Below are positions 15,836 through 24,376 of a stretch of DNA of 64,000 nt, in pieces; position 1 is the first letter of the stretch, and the number at the start of each line of letters is the position of its first letter. A model generated the notes under the pieces. The model worked only from the letters and a program-made list of their open reading frames with translations. It did no database searches and was not told the origin of the DNA. The stretch covers positions 62,001 to 126,000 of the forward strand of contig BGOH01000004.1 in assembly GCA_003569145.1 (NCBI GenBank). The letters are read 5' to 3'. The translations under genes were made by a program, and so were the position numbers. Source of the stretch: Clavibacter sp. (lineage in GTDB: Bacteria; Actinomycetota; Actinomycetes; Nanopelagicales; Nanopelagicaceae).

Positions 15836-16180
15836 TTAAGCTTTATTGATTAATTTATTAGTAAAGCCTGAAATAAGGCTAATAATTAAAGCCCCTATTA
15901 GAGCTGATGTGAATTTATCAATTGTTAAAACATCACTCCAGCGATCTACCAGGGTCAACATCGCTGCATTAATTACAAATACAAAGAGGCCGAAAGTTAG
16001 TATCACTGCAGGAAGGGTAAATAGCTTTAATAGGCCGCCAAGAAGTGTATTTACAACTCCAAAGAGGGCCGCTACCCAGAAGTAATTCCAAGCACCATCT
16101 TGAATCTCTATGCCAGAGACAATAAATGTTGTTAACCAGAAAGCAAGGGCAAGTATCGCCCAACGCTTTACTAGGTTCAT
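15836..16180 (-). CDS. Phage holin family-4 like membrane protein (YvlD/DUF360 type)
   Basis: A 114-residue protein with four hydrophobic helices and the family pattern FWVAALFGVVNTLLGGLLKLFTLPAVILTFGLFVFVINAAML. Despite the family name, chromosomal members are not phage genes and have no proven holin role. The start overlaps the sdhB stop by 1 nt, so it is probably co-transcribed with succinate dehydrogenase. No phage genes lie nearby. Confidence 0.85.
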   Translation of the reverse strand: MNLVKRWAILALAFWLTTFIVSGIEIQDGAWNYFWVAALFGVVNTLLGGLLKLFTLPAVILTFGLFVFVINAAMLTLVDRWSDVLTIDKFTSALIGALIISLISGFTNKLINKA

Positions 16181-16941
16181 TAACTAATACCTTCGCGCTT
16201 GCGAATCTTTGAACCAAGCCAGCGAATGGGATCATATTTCACATCCACTACTCGCTCCTTCATTGGAATGATGGCGTTATCAGTAATCTTGATATGTTCT
16301 GGGCAAACTTCTGTGCAGCACTTTGTGATGTTACACATTCCAAGGCCATGCTCTTCTTGAGCTTTTTGTTTACGGTTACGAAGTCGATCAAGTGGGTGCA
16401 TATCAAGCTCTGCGATTCGAATAAAGAAGCGTGGACCAGCAAAAGACTTCTTATTCTCTTCATGGTCGCGGATAACATGGCAAGTATCTTGGCAGAGGAA
16501 GCATTCAATACATTTACGGAACTCTTGGCTGCGCTCCACATCGACTTGAGCCATACGGTATTCCCCAGGCTTTAAATCCTCTGGCGCTGCAAATGAAGGA
16601 ATCTCCATAGCTTTTCTATAGTTGTAGGAAACATCGGTAACTAAATCGCGGATTACTGGAAAAGCTCTAAGTGGAGTGACAGTTATCGTTTCATCCTCTG
16701 CAAATGTATTCATACGCGTCATGCAGGCAAGGCGAGGTTTTCCATTGATTTCCATAGAGCAAGAGCCACACTTGCCAGCTTTACAATTCCAACGAACTGC
16801 TAAATCCGGCATCTGTGTTCCTTGAACTCGATGAATTACATCAAGGACTACTTCGCCCTCATTGGCCTCAACGCTGACATCTTCTAGCTTGCCTTCTTTG
16901 GCATCACCACGCCAGATACGTAGCTTTACTTTACGAGACAT
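16180..16941 (-). CDS. sdhB: Succinate dehydrogenase iron-sulfur subunit
   Basis: A 253-residue subunit that carries electrons from the flavoprotein to quinone in complex II. The N-terminal plant-type [2Fe-2S] site is WNCKAGKCGSCSMEINGKPRLAC (residues ~50-72). The C-terminal ferredoxin domain carries CIECFLCQDTC (~142-152) and MCNITKCCTEVCPEH (~200-214) for the [4Fe-4S] and [3Fe-4S] clusters. The start overlaps the sdhA stop by one base, and the stop overlaps the holin-like gene. This matches the mycobacterial Sdh1 type. Confidence 0.95.
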   Translation of the reverse strand: MSRKVKLRIWRGDAKEGKLEDVSVEANEGEVVLDVIHRVQGTQMPDLAVRWNCKAGKCGSCSMEINGKPRLACMTRMNTFAEDETITVTPLRAFPVIRDLVTDVSYNYRKAMEIPSFAAPEDLKPGEYRMAQVDVERSQEFRKCIECFLCQDTCHVIRDHEENKKSFAGPRFFIRIAELDMHPLDRLRNRKQKAQEEHGLGMCNITKCCTEVCPEHIKITDNAIIPMKERVVDVKYDPIRWLGSKIRKREGIS

Positions 16942-18836
16942 TAGTTGCCACCCTTCGCAAGCTCTGCTTCAGTGTAATACTTCTTTAGCTCATCCATCTC
17001 AAATACCTCAATTAACTCAGCTGGAAGCATTTGAGACTTGGCAGGATCAATTTCAACCTGCTTGCCGTTCCACTTACTCAAATGATTGATAGTGCGCCAA
17101 TTCGCATCCATCTTTGGATAATCATCACGAGTATGGCCACCTCTTGACTCTTGTCTTGCAAGTGCTGAACGAGCAATTGATTCAGAAACTAACAACATGT
17201 TCTCTAAATCTAAAGCTAAGTGGAAGCCAGGGTTAAATGCTCTTCCGCCACTTGCTTTGACCTGTGCAGCTCTTTTTCGAATGGATTCAAGTTTTACGAG
17301 AGCATCAGAGAGTTCTTTCTCGTTTCTGATAATTCCTACTAAATCTTGAGTCACATTCTGAAGCTCATCATGTAGAGCATAAGGATTCTCGTTGCCATCA
17401 CGGGTAAATGGTTCATTTAGATGGCTATGAGCTCTAGCAATTTCTTTATCGCTAACTGCTGGCCTATTACTTGCTAACTTCTTCACATATTCTGCAGCTC
17501 CCGCTCCCGCTCTCCTTCCAAAAACAAGAAGATCTGAAAGTGAATTACCACCAAGACGATTAGAGCCATGCATTCCGCCTGCAACCTCACCTGCGGCAAA
17601 TAAACCTGGAACTTGATAAGCAGCGGCAGTATCTGGATCTACCTTTACACCTCCCATTACATAGTGACAGGTAGGACCAACTTCCATGGGTTGTTCAGTG
17701 ATATCAACATCTGCAAGTTCTTTAAATTGATGCCACATGGAAGGTAGACGACGCTTAATTTCATCAGCTGGCAGGCGCTTTGAAACATCAAGGTAAACCC
17801 CGCCTCTTGGAGATCCGCGACCTGCTTTAACTTCAGAGTTAATTGCGCGAGCTACTTCATCTCTAGGCAGAAGCTCTGGGGGACGACGATTGTTCTCCTG
17901 ATCTTTATACCAGCGATCAGCTTCTGCTTCATTATCAGCATATTTGTCTTTGAAAACTTCTGGAATGTAATTAAACATAAAGCGCTTACCTTCGCTATTG
18001 GTAAGTACTCCACCATCTCCACGAACAGATTCAGTAACAAGAATTCCTCTAACAGATGGTGGCCAAACCATTCCGGTTGGATGGAATTGCACAAACTCCA
18101 TATCAACTAAAGCAGATCCTGCCTTAAGGGCTAGGGCGTGGCCATCGCCAGTTCCTTCCCAGGAGTTGGAGGTAATTTTAAATGACTTACCAATCCCGCC
18201 GGTTGCTAAAACAACAGCAGGGGCTTCAAATAAAACTTCATCGCCAGTCTCTCGCCAATATCCATAGCAACCAGAGACTTTCTCTCCATCTTTTAATATC
18301 TGAGTAATTGTTAACTCTGCAAATACTTTCAAATACTTCTCGGCATCGCCATGCTCTTTGGCATCGGCCTGCTGCATTGAAACAATTTTCTGCTGCATTG
18401 TTCTAATTAACTCAAGACCAGTTCTATCGCCAACGTGGGCAAGGCGTGGATATTCATGGCCACCAAAGTTTCGCTGGGAAATACGGCCATCTTTAGTTCG
18501 ATCAAATAACGCGCCCCAGGTCTCTAGCTCCCAGATGCGATCTGGAGATTCTTTTGCGTGAAGTTCAGCCATTCTCCAGTTATTTAAAAACTTTCCGCCG
18601 CGCATTGTGTCTCTAAAGTGAACTTTCCAACCATCATTGTCATTCACATTACCCATCGCAGCAGCTGCGCCGCCCTCTGCCATAACGGTGTGAGCCTTAC
18701 CAAATAGTGACTTACAAATGATTGCAACACGAAGGCCTGCTTGACGGGCTTCTACTGCTGCGCGAAGACCTGCGCCGCCTGCGCCAATAACGACTACATC
18801 GAAGTTATAGCGACTAAATTTAATATCGTTATTCAT
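16941..18836 (-). CDS. sdhA: Succinate dehydrogenase flavoprotein subunit
   Basis: A 631-residue catalytic subunit oxidising succinate to fumarate. The FAD dinucleotide motif VVVIGAGGAGLRAAVEA starts near residue 14, and the histidine for covalent FAD linkage is in KAHTVMAEGG (~49). Other marks are QFHPTGM, GGVYLDV, the capping-domain CHYVMGG and the FAD-binding HGSNRLGGNSL. It lies 7 bp downstream of the membrane subunit gene and directly abuts sdhB, giving the order sdhC-sdhA-sdhB. Length agrees with actinobacterial Sdh1. Confidence 0.96.
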   Translation of the reverse strand: MNNDIKFSRYNFDVVVIGAGGAGLRAAVEARQAGLRVAIICKSLFGKAHTVMAEGGAAAAMGNVNDNDGWKVHFRDTMRGGKFLNNWRMAELHAKESPDRIWELETWGALFDRTKDGRISQRNFGGHEYPRLAHVGDRTGLELIRTMQQKIVSMQQADAKEHGDAEKYLKVFAELTITQILKDGEKVSGCYGYWRETGDEVLFEAPAVVLATGGIGKSFKITSNSWEGTGDGHALALKAGSALVDMEFVQFHPTGMVWPPSVRGILVTESVRGDGGVLTNSEGKRFMFNYIPEVFKDKYADNEAEADRWYKDQENNRRPPELLPRDEVARAINSEVKAGRGSPRGGVYLDVSKRLPADEIKRRLPSMWHQFKELADVDITEQPMEVGPTCHYVMGGVKVDPDTAAAYQVPGLFAAGEVAGGMHGSNRLGGNSLSDLLVFGRRAGAGAAEYVKKLASNRPAVSDKEIARAHSHLNEPFTRDGNENPYALHDELQNVTQDLVGIIRNEKELSDALVKLESIRKRAAQVKASGGRAFNPGFHLALDLENMLLVSESIARSALARQESRGGHTRDDYPKMDANWRTINHLSKWNGKQVEIDPAKSQMLPAELIEVFEMDELKKYYTEAELAKGGN

Positions 18837-18843
18837 CGCCGGC

Positions 18844-19647
18844 CTAGAAGAAGTAGTAATTGGTTATGGTGCCAGTAGCAACCAGGCGGATATAAAAGTC
18901 AGTAAATGCCACAACAAATAGTGATATCCAGGCATACGTTGGATGGCTGTGGTTTAAGACAGAGACCCAGCTCCACAATTTGTATCGAATTGGATGTTTA
19001 GAGAAATTTCTTAGTCGCCCACCAATTGTGTGTCTGCAGGTATGGCAAGAAGCTGAATAGAGCCAGAGCATGGTGGCATTTAGTAGTAGCACTAAAGTTC
19101 CAACGCTCATATGACCCCACTCGCCCTCTGGGTTTTTAAAAGCAATGATTGCGTCGTAGGTGAGAATCACGTTTAAAACTAAGCCTGCATAGAAGAACCA
19201 TCTATGGCCATTTTGCAAAATGAGTGGCGCTCTGGTCTCCCCTGTGTATTTAGAGTGAGGCTCTGCAACAGCGCAGGCAGGTGGCGACATCCAGAAAGAG
19301 CGGTAGTAGGACTTACGGTAGTAATAACAAGTTAAACGAAAACCTAGTGGGAAAATCAAAATAAATAGCGCAGGTGAAATTAAAAAGCCAAAGATAGTGA
19401 ATGTCCCAATAGGTGTACCAAAGTGCGTAGCTCCTTCAACGCATGCTGTTGAAAGACATGGCGAATAAAAAGGTGAGATTAGAGGCTCTGCAAAGTAATA
19501 CTTATTTTCAAAAGCGCGAAACGTTGCATAGATAATAAATGAGATCAAGACTGCAACGATAATTAGTGGTTGTAGCCACCAACGATCAGTTCGAAGAGTG
19601 CGCTCTTTGATTGCGGCTCGAGTTGTAGAGAAAACTCCTGTAGCCAC
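18844..19647 (-). CDS. sdhC: Succinate dehydrogenase membrane anchor (cytochrome b-type)
   Basis: A 267-residue protein with five predicted membrane helices and several His residues (ATHFG, CRHTIGG, LNHSHPTYAW) able to bind haem. It matches the single large anchor subunit of actinobacterial Sdh1 rather than separate SdhC and SdhD. It is first in the sdhC-sdhA-sdhB operon, with 7 bp to sdhA. The ATG is preceded by AAAGGAGGCG, a strong ribosome binding site. It should anchor the complex and pass electrons to menaquinone. Confidence 0.82.
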   Translation of the reverse strand: MATGVFSTTRAAIKERTLRTDRWWLQPLIIVAVLISFIIYATFRAFENKYYFAEPLISPFYSPCLSTACVEGATHFGTPIGTFTIFGFLISPALFILIFPLGFRLTCYYYRKSYYRSFWMSPPACAVAEPHSKYTGETRAPLILQNGHRWFFYAGLVLNVILTYDAIIAFKNPEGEWGHMSVGTLVLLLNATMLWLYSASCHTCRHTIGGRLRNFSKHPIRYKLWSWVSVLNHSHPTYAWISLFVVAFTDFYIRLVATGTITNYYFF

Positions 19648-19770
19648 TCATCGCCTCCTTTAAAACTTCTTGGGAAATACCTTCTTATTTTCCTTGTGTT
19701 AGCTAGATCCTGCTAGGTAGAGCCTTATGAAATCGCCCACAAGAAGTTGGCTGCTAGGCGTAGTAGATGG

Positions 19771-19853
19771 CGGAGGGCGTGGGATTTGAACCCACGAAGG
19801 TTTCCCTTGCCGGTTTTCAAGACCGGTGCACTAGGCCACTATGCGAGCCCTCC
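19771..19853 (-). tRNA. tRNA-Ser(TGA)
   Basis: An 83-nt type II tRNA on the minus strand with acceptor stem GGAGGGC/GCCCTCC. The anticodon stem-loop CCGGT CTTGAAA ACCGG gives anticodon TGA. A long variable arm CAAGGGAAACCTTCG and T-loop TTCAAAT are present. No encoded CCA (CGCC follows the stem). It lies downstream of serS in the same orientation. Confidence 0.95.
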
Positions 19854-19869
19854 GTGGGGAAACTTACCT

Positions 19870-20517
19870 TCACTTAGAGGGGTCTTCAAAATCCAATGAA
19901 TCTAGAACGGGCTTTAGGTGAATTCGAAAGCGAAGTGATGCCATCTGAATTGCCACAATCGTTATTGCAGATACTGCAAGGGCAACATTTAAATCAAGCG
20001 CACTCTTCTCAAGTAATACAAATAACGTAGCTCCTATCGCAGAGGCAGTGGCATATAGCGGGCCTCCAGTAAATATCTGTGGAGTGATTCTGCAAACTAC
20101 ATCGCGAAGTACTCCGCCTCCTACTGCAGTTAACACCCCAAGCAATATTGCAACTAACTCAGAGGTGCCATTAACAATTGCTTTATAAGTTCCAGCAACA
20201 GCAAAGAGAGACATTGCTACTGAATCAAGAAAGACTACTGTGCTACTTGCTTTTTTATACCAACGTCCAATAAGAATTGCGACTAAGCAAGATGCAATTG
20301 CTGTGAGAATATATTTATCTTGCATTGCTGCAGGTCTACCAACAGCAAGTAATAAATCTCTTAAAATTCCACCACCAAGACCTGTAAGTATTGCTACCGA
20401 AATAACTCCAACAAGATCAAAACGTTTATAAAAAATAGCAAATAGCGCACCTTGAAGCGCGCCAATTCCAACGGTTAGTAAATCCAGCCAAAGCGGAACT
20501 GCTAGCGCTGTGTTCAT
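19870..20517 (-). CDS. TRIC-type cation channel family protein (UPF0126/YadS)
   Basis: A 215-residue protein with seven hydrophobic helices and the duplicated half-motif GLGGGILRDLLLAVGRPAAM and AVGGGVLRDVVCRITPQIF. These glycine-rich GGGxxRD kinks are the signature of prokaryotic trimeric intracellular cation channels, which conduct K+/Na+. Earlier annotations call it a glycine transporter-like UPF0126 protein. It overlaps the HAD gene stop by 4 nt in a run with pheA and serS. Physiological role here is unknown. Confidence 0.88.
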   Translation of the reverse strand: MNTALAVPLWLDLLTVGIGALQGALFAIFYKRFDLVGVISVAILTGLGGGILRDLLLAVGRPAAMQDKYILTAIASCLVAILIGRWYKKASSTVVFLDSVAMSLFAVAGTYKAIVNGTSELVAILLGVLTAVGGGVLRDVVCRITPQIFTGGPLYATASAIGATLFVLLEKSALDLNVALAVSAITIVAIQMASLRFRIHLKPVLDSLDFEDPSK

Positions 20518-21335
20518 TCAGGTAGCTCCAGTAACTTCTCTACTTCTTTTGCAACACCATCTTCTTCATGTGGTTCTGCCACGAACTTTGCATATTTAAC
20601 AGCATCTGGATGGCCATCAGCCATGGCCCAAGAGCGAGAAGCCCAAGCAAGCATTGAAAAATCATTCGGATTATCGCCAAAGGCCACAGTTTCATCAGCG
20701 CTTATGCCATATCTGGCAGCAATCTTGGAAAGTGTTTCTCCCTTGGAAATTCCATGAGCGTTTATTTCAAGAAGTGAATCATGAGGATTTGAGTGAGTCA
20801 CTGTGGCAACTCCCTCTAACTCTAGCTGCGCAATTCTTAACATCTGATCTGAGCTAAGTTCTTGGTTTGAGCATCTAGCCATCATTTTTATTGCTGGGCT
20901 ATCAATAATCTCTGTAATGTCATCAACGCCAACGTTGTCCTGACCAACATCCCAGCGAGGGACGTATTTCTTCTCGCGGAGAAAATAGTTATGCCACTCA
21001 ACGGCAAATGAGATCTCAGGGATACTTCGCCTTAATCGATTTACTGTCTCAATCTGACTATCAACTGACATTGCCCACTCTTCTAATACTCGCTCATTAT
21101 GAATGTCATAGAGCAGCGCTCCATTAGCACAAATTCCATGACCAAAAGGAAATGCCTTTGCAATCTCTGGCATCCATCTTGGAGGTCTTCCAGTTACATA
21201 AAATATTTCAACACCTAAATTGTGAGCTGCATTAAAGGCTGCTTTGGTCCGCTCTGAGATTTTCCCGTAGTGAGCAACTATGGTGCCATCTAGATCTGTT
21301 GCAATTAATTTAGGGCGACGAGTTACTGCACTCAA
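20514..21335 (-). CDS. HAD-superfamily Cof-type hydrolase
   Basis: A 273-residue phosphatase candidate. HAD motif I is ATDLDGTIV (nucleophile Asp near residue 12), motif II is FYVTGRPPR, motif III is ISKGETL and motif IV is [15 protein letters not shown]. The cap between motifs II and III is the C2B type of Cof/YbiV-like sugar-phosphate or FMN phosphatases. It starts 4 nt inside the end of serS and overlaps the TRIC gene, so it is part of the pheA-serS operon. Substrate unknown. Confidence 0.88.
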   Translation of the reverse strand: MSAVTRRPKLIATDLDGTIVAHYGKISERTKAAFNAAHNLGVEIFYVTGRPPRWMPEIAKAFPFGHGICANGALLYDIHNERVLEEWAMSVDSQIETVNRLRRSIPEISFAVEWHNYFLREKKYVPRWDVGQDNVGVDDITEIIDSPAIKMMARCSNQELSSDQMLRIAQLELEGVATVTHSNPHDSLLEINAHGISKGETLSKIAARYGISADETVAFGDNPNDFSMLAWASRSWAMADGHPDAVKYAKFVAEPHEEDGVAKEVEKLLELPE

Positions 21336-22595
21336 TTAGCCACCGGAGTGAATCGCTCCATACCAAGAAGGCCTTGCAGAGCTTTGGGAAGTAGAACTGA
21401 GCCATCACTTTGTTGGTGATTTTCTAGAATTGCAACGATCATTCTTGGAATCGCAACTAACGTTCCATTAAGAGTTGCTACTGGAGTTGTTGCAGACTCA
21501 GTCTTAATTCGAATATTTAATCTTCTAGCTTGGAAATCACTGCAATTAGAAGTACTAGTTACTTCTCTATACGCGTTTTGAGTTGGAATCCAAGCTTCAC
21601 AATCAAACTTGCGATTAGCGCTAGAGCCCAGATCCCCCGTTGCAACATCAATTACTCGATAAGGAATTTCCATAGCGTTTAAGAAGTCTTTCTCCCAATT
21701 CAATAATTTTTGATGCTCTGCCTCTGCATCCTGCAAAGCGCAGTATGAAAACATCTCCACCTTGTCGAACTGATGAACTCTAATAATTCCCCTTGTGTCT
21801 TTTCCATAAGATCCTGCCTCTTTACGAAAACATGGAGAGTAGCCGGCATATCTAATTGGAAGAGATTTGGCATCTAATATCTCATCCATATGTAAAGCTG
21901 CTAGAGCAACTTCGCTAGTTCCAACTAAATAGAAATCCTCATCTTTTAAGTGAAAGACATTCTCAGCGGCTTGACCTAGAAAACCAGTCCCCTCCATTGC
22001 GGCAGGCTTGACTAAAACTGGGGGAATCACTGGAATGAAGCCTGCTTTACTAGCGCTGGTAATTGCGTAGTTAACGAGCGCTAACTCTAAAAGCGCTCCT
22101 ACTCCGGTTAAATAATAAAAACGAGCGCCAGAGACTTTTGCTGCCCGCTCTACATCAATTGCTCCTAATATCTTGCCAAGTTCAACATGATCCTTTGGAG
22201 TGAAATTAAACTCTCGCGGTCTGCCAACTCTTCTAGTACTTTGAAATCTGCCTCCCCGCCAACTGGCGCTGCCTTATCAACAATATTTGAAAGAGACATA
22301 GCAACACTTTTGTACTCAGCCTCTGTTGCATTTTTCTTGCTCTCGGCGGCTTTTACTGCATCTGATAGAGCTTTGGCTTTTCCAATAGCGCTGCCTTCTC
22401 ATCGCCTTTTGCAGATCCAACGCTCTTTGAAAGAGTGTTCTGTTCGGCCTTTAACGCTTCAAATTCCACTATCGCACTTCGTCTAATTTCATCTGCTGCA
22501 AGTACGCGATCAACAAGAGATACATCTTCGCCGCGGGCACTCTGAGATGCTCTAACTAAATCTGGGCTCTCTCTTAATACCTTTATATCAATCAT
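21332..22595 (-). CDS. serS: Seryl-tRNA synthetase, two frameshifts
   Basis: A class II synthetase charging tRNA-Ser. The N-terminal coiled-coil arm starts [17 protein letters not shown]. Two frame breaks interrupt it: the first at the A4 run at ~22377-22380 (one A missing), the second near 22229 (before [17 protein letters not shown]). Restoring one base at each gives 421 residues, a normal length. The catalytic domain has [27 protein letters not shown] (motif 2) and [21 protein letters not shown] (motif 3). An essential gene without an obvious second copy here points to sequence errors. It directly abuts pheA. Confidence 0.9.
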
Positions 22596-23516
22596 CTAAA
22601 TCTTCTCTCCGGCGCGAACTGCTGAAAGCCAAGCATCTGCCTGCTTGAAGGAGTTATCGGCAGTTTTTGTAGTTGTCGTTGGAGCAATTTTATCTGCTCT
22701 TGGATAAGAACCTAGATAGCGGACATCCTCACATATTCTTCTAAGGCCAGTTAGCGCATCTCCTACGCGTTCTTCGTTTATATGCCCTTCCACATCAATA
22801 ATAAAGTGATAGCTGCCTAATTCTTTGCCTGTTGGGCGAGATTGGATAAAGGTGAGATTAACCCCGCGCATGGAAAACTCTGTCAAAACCTCCAATAGCG
22901 CGCCAGCATGATCTGTGCCAATAAAAGCAACTAGCGATGTTCGATCATGGCCAGATAGAGCTGGCACTAATCCTGGTTTTCCTGCCAAAACAAAGCGAGT
23001 AACAGCGCCATCGTTATCACCAATGTTATTAGCGATTGCACTTAACCCATACTCTTTTGCTGCAGCAGGGCTAGCAATTGCTGCATCAAAACCGCTTTTA
23101 ACTAAATCTGCTGCAGCTGCAGCCGTTGATGAAGTTGGAATAATTTCAGCATCTGGATAATTCTTTGCAATAAAACTTCGGCACTGCGCCTCAGCATGAG
23201 GATGGGTAGCGATTTTCTTTACCTGAGAGCTCTCTTTTCCTTTAGCCACAAGAAGTGAGAAGGAAACGGGAAGAGTTATCTCCCTGTAAATCACTAAAGG
23301 TTCACCTATTGCCAACTCATCAAGGGTTCTTGCGACAACACCTTCAACTGAATTTTCAATAGGAACTAGAGCTTGATCTGCTTGAGAGTTTCTAACCGCA
23401 TTAAGCGCTGCAGTGACATTTGCATAAGGGTGTAATTCATCGCTTGGTTCTGCAATAGTGCGCAGAGCTTCTTCTGTGAAAGTTCCAGCTGGCCCTAGAT
23501 ATGCGTATCTTCTCAC
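22596..23516 (-). CDS. pheA: Prephenate dehydratase
   Basis: A 306-residue enzyme converting prephenate to phenylpyruvate in phenylalanine synthesis. The periplasmic-binding-like catalytic domain starts YAYLGPAGTFTEEAL and includes the catalytic TRF motif in DGAVTRFVLAG. A C-terminal ACT domain (TSLVAFIGTDHAGALLEVL, then FIQSRPTGKELGSYHF) would sense phenylalanine. I chose the GTG at 23516, 12 codons inside the track ORF, because the fold starts immediately after it. The gene is divergent from pstP and first in the pheA-serS-HAD-TRIC run. Confidence 0.92.
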   Translation of the reverse strand: MRRYAYLGPAGTFTEEALRTIAEPSDELHPYANVTAALNAVRNSQADQALVPIENSVEGVVARTLDELAIGEPLVIYREITLPVSFSLLVAKGKESSQVKKIATHPHAEAQCRSFIAKNYPDAEIIPTSSTAAAAADLVKSGFDAAIASPAAAKEYGLSAIANNIGDNDGAVTRFVLAGKPGLVPALSGHDRTSLVAFIGTDHAGALLEVLTEFSMRGVNLTFIQSRPTGKELGSYHFIIDVEGHINEERVGDALTGLRRICEDVRYLGSYPRADKIAPTTTTKTADNSFKQADAWLSAVRAGEKI

Positions 23517-23596
23517 TGCGTAAGGATACTCGTAGGGCCATCTTGGAGGCATACGCTTTTATCAATAGCGATTTGCGCGTTAGGCTTGGCAATATT

Positions 23597-24376
23597 ATGG
23601 CGGCAAAACTGAACTTCTCTGATATCGCATGGCGATCTGAAGTTGGCCTGCAGCGTCAAGGTAATGAAGATTCAGCTTTAGTCTCTAATTCACTTCTTGC
23701 AGTAGCAGATGGCATGGGTGGTTATGTTGGTGGCGAGATTGCATCAAGGACTGTAATTGAAAAGCTAATTCAGCTCCTGCCAACTCTTGAAAATCCAGAG
23801 CTAGATAATGAATCCAGGGAAGATCTTCTTAGCTCCTCAATTGAAAGTATGGATGCGGCAATTGCTGAGATTGGAGCTGCGCGCCCGGAGTTAGTAGGAA
23901 TGGGAACAACACTTACTTCAATAGCTCTCTTTGATAGCAACCTACTTTTATTGCACCTTGGAGATTCAAGGGCATATCGCTTGCGCGGCAAGAAAATAGA
24001 ACAGTTAAGCCATGATCACACGGTGGTTCAAGAATTAATAGATCAAGGAAGGCTTAGCCCAGATGAGATTGCAGATCACCCACAGAGATCTTTTCTAACC
24101 CAAGCGCTAATGGGTAAAGAGAATCTCTCTCCCATTCTTCTTGCTTATCCAGTATTAAAAGGTGATAGATACTTGCTTTGTAGTGATGGACTAACCGCTG
24201 TACTTGATGAAGCACAGATTGCTAAAGCGATGCAACAAGACTTAATAAGTGCTGTGAATTCATTAATTGAGCTTACATATAAAGCTGGAGCGCCAGATAA
24301 TGTCACAGTGATAGTTGCTGAAATTGGCGAGAGTAAGGCCAGCATTAAAACTCAGGGTTTTGGCGCTGCGCTATGA
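23597..24376 (+). CDS. pstP: PP2C-type serine/threonine phosphatase (PstP-like, soluble form)
   Basis: A 259-residue phosphatase opposing the PknB kinase. PPM motifs are clear: RQGNEDSALV, VADGMGGYVGGE, LLLLHLGDSRAYRL, LLCSDGLTAV and GAPDNVTVIV, which together hold the Mn/Mg-binding aspartates. Start ATG 23597 (MAAKLNFSDIAW); the track extends it artificially. Unlike mycobacterial PstP (about 500 residues) it lacks a transmembrane segment and external domain. It overlaps pknB by ATGA, giving tight coupling of phosphatase and kinase. Confidence 0.92.
   Translation: MAAKLNFSDIAWRSEVGLQRQGNEDSALVSNSLLAVADGMGGYVGGEIASRTVIEKLIQLLPTLENPELDNESREDLLSSSIESMDAAIAEIGAARPELVGMGTTLTSIALFDSNLLLLHLGDSRAYRLRGKKIEQLSHDHTVVQELIDQGRLSPDEIADHPQRSFLTQALMGKENLSPILLAYPVLKGDRYLLCSDGLTAVLDEAQIAKAMQQDLISAVNSLIELTYKAGAPDNVTVIVAEIGESKASIKTQGFGAAL

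Noticed and set aside
15836-16180. Holin-like gene as sign of a prophage
   Set aside because: The family is widespread in bacterial chromosomes, and no integrase, capsid, lysin or other phage gene is nearby; it is tightly linked to sdhB.
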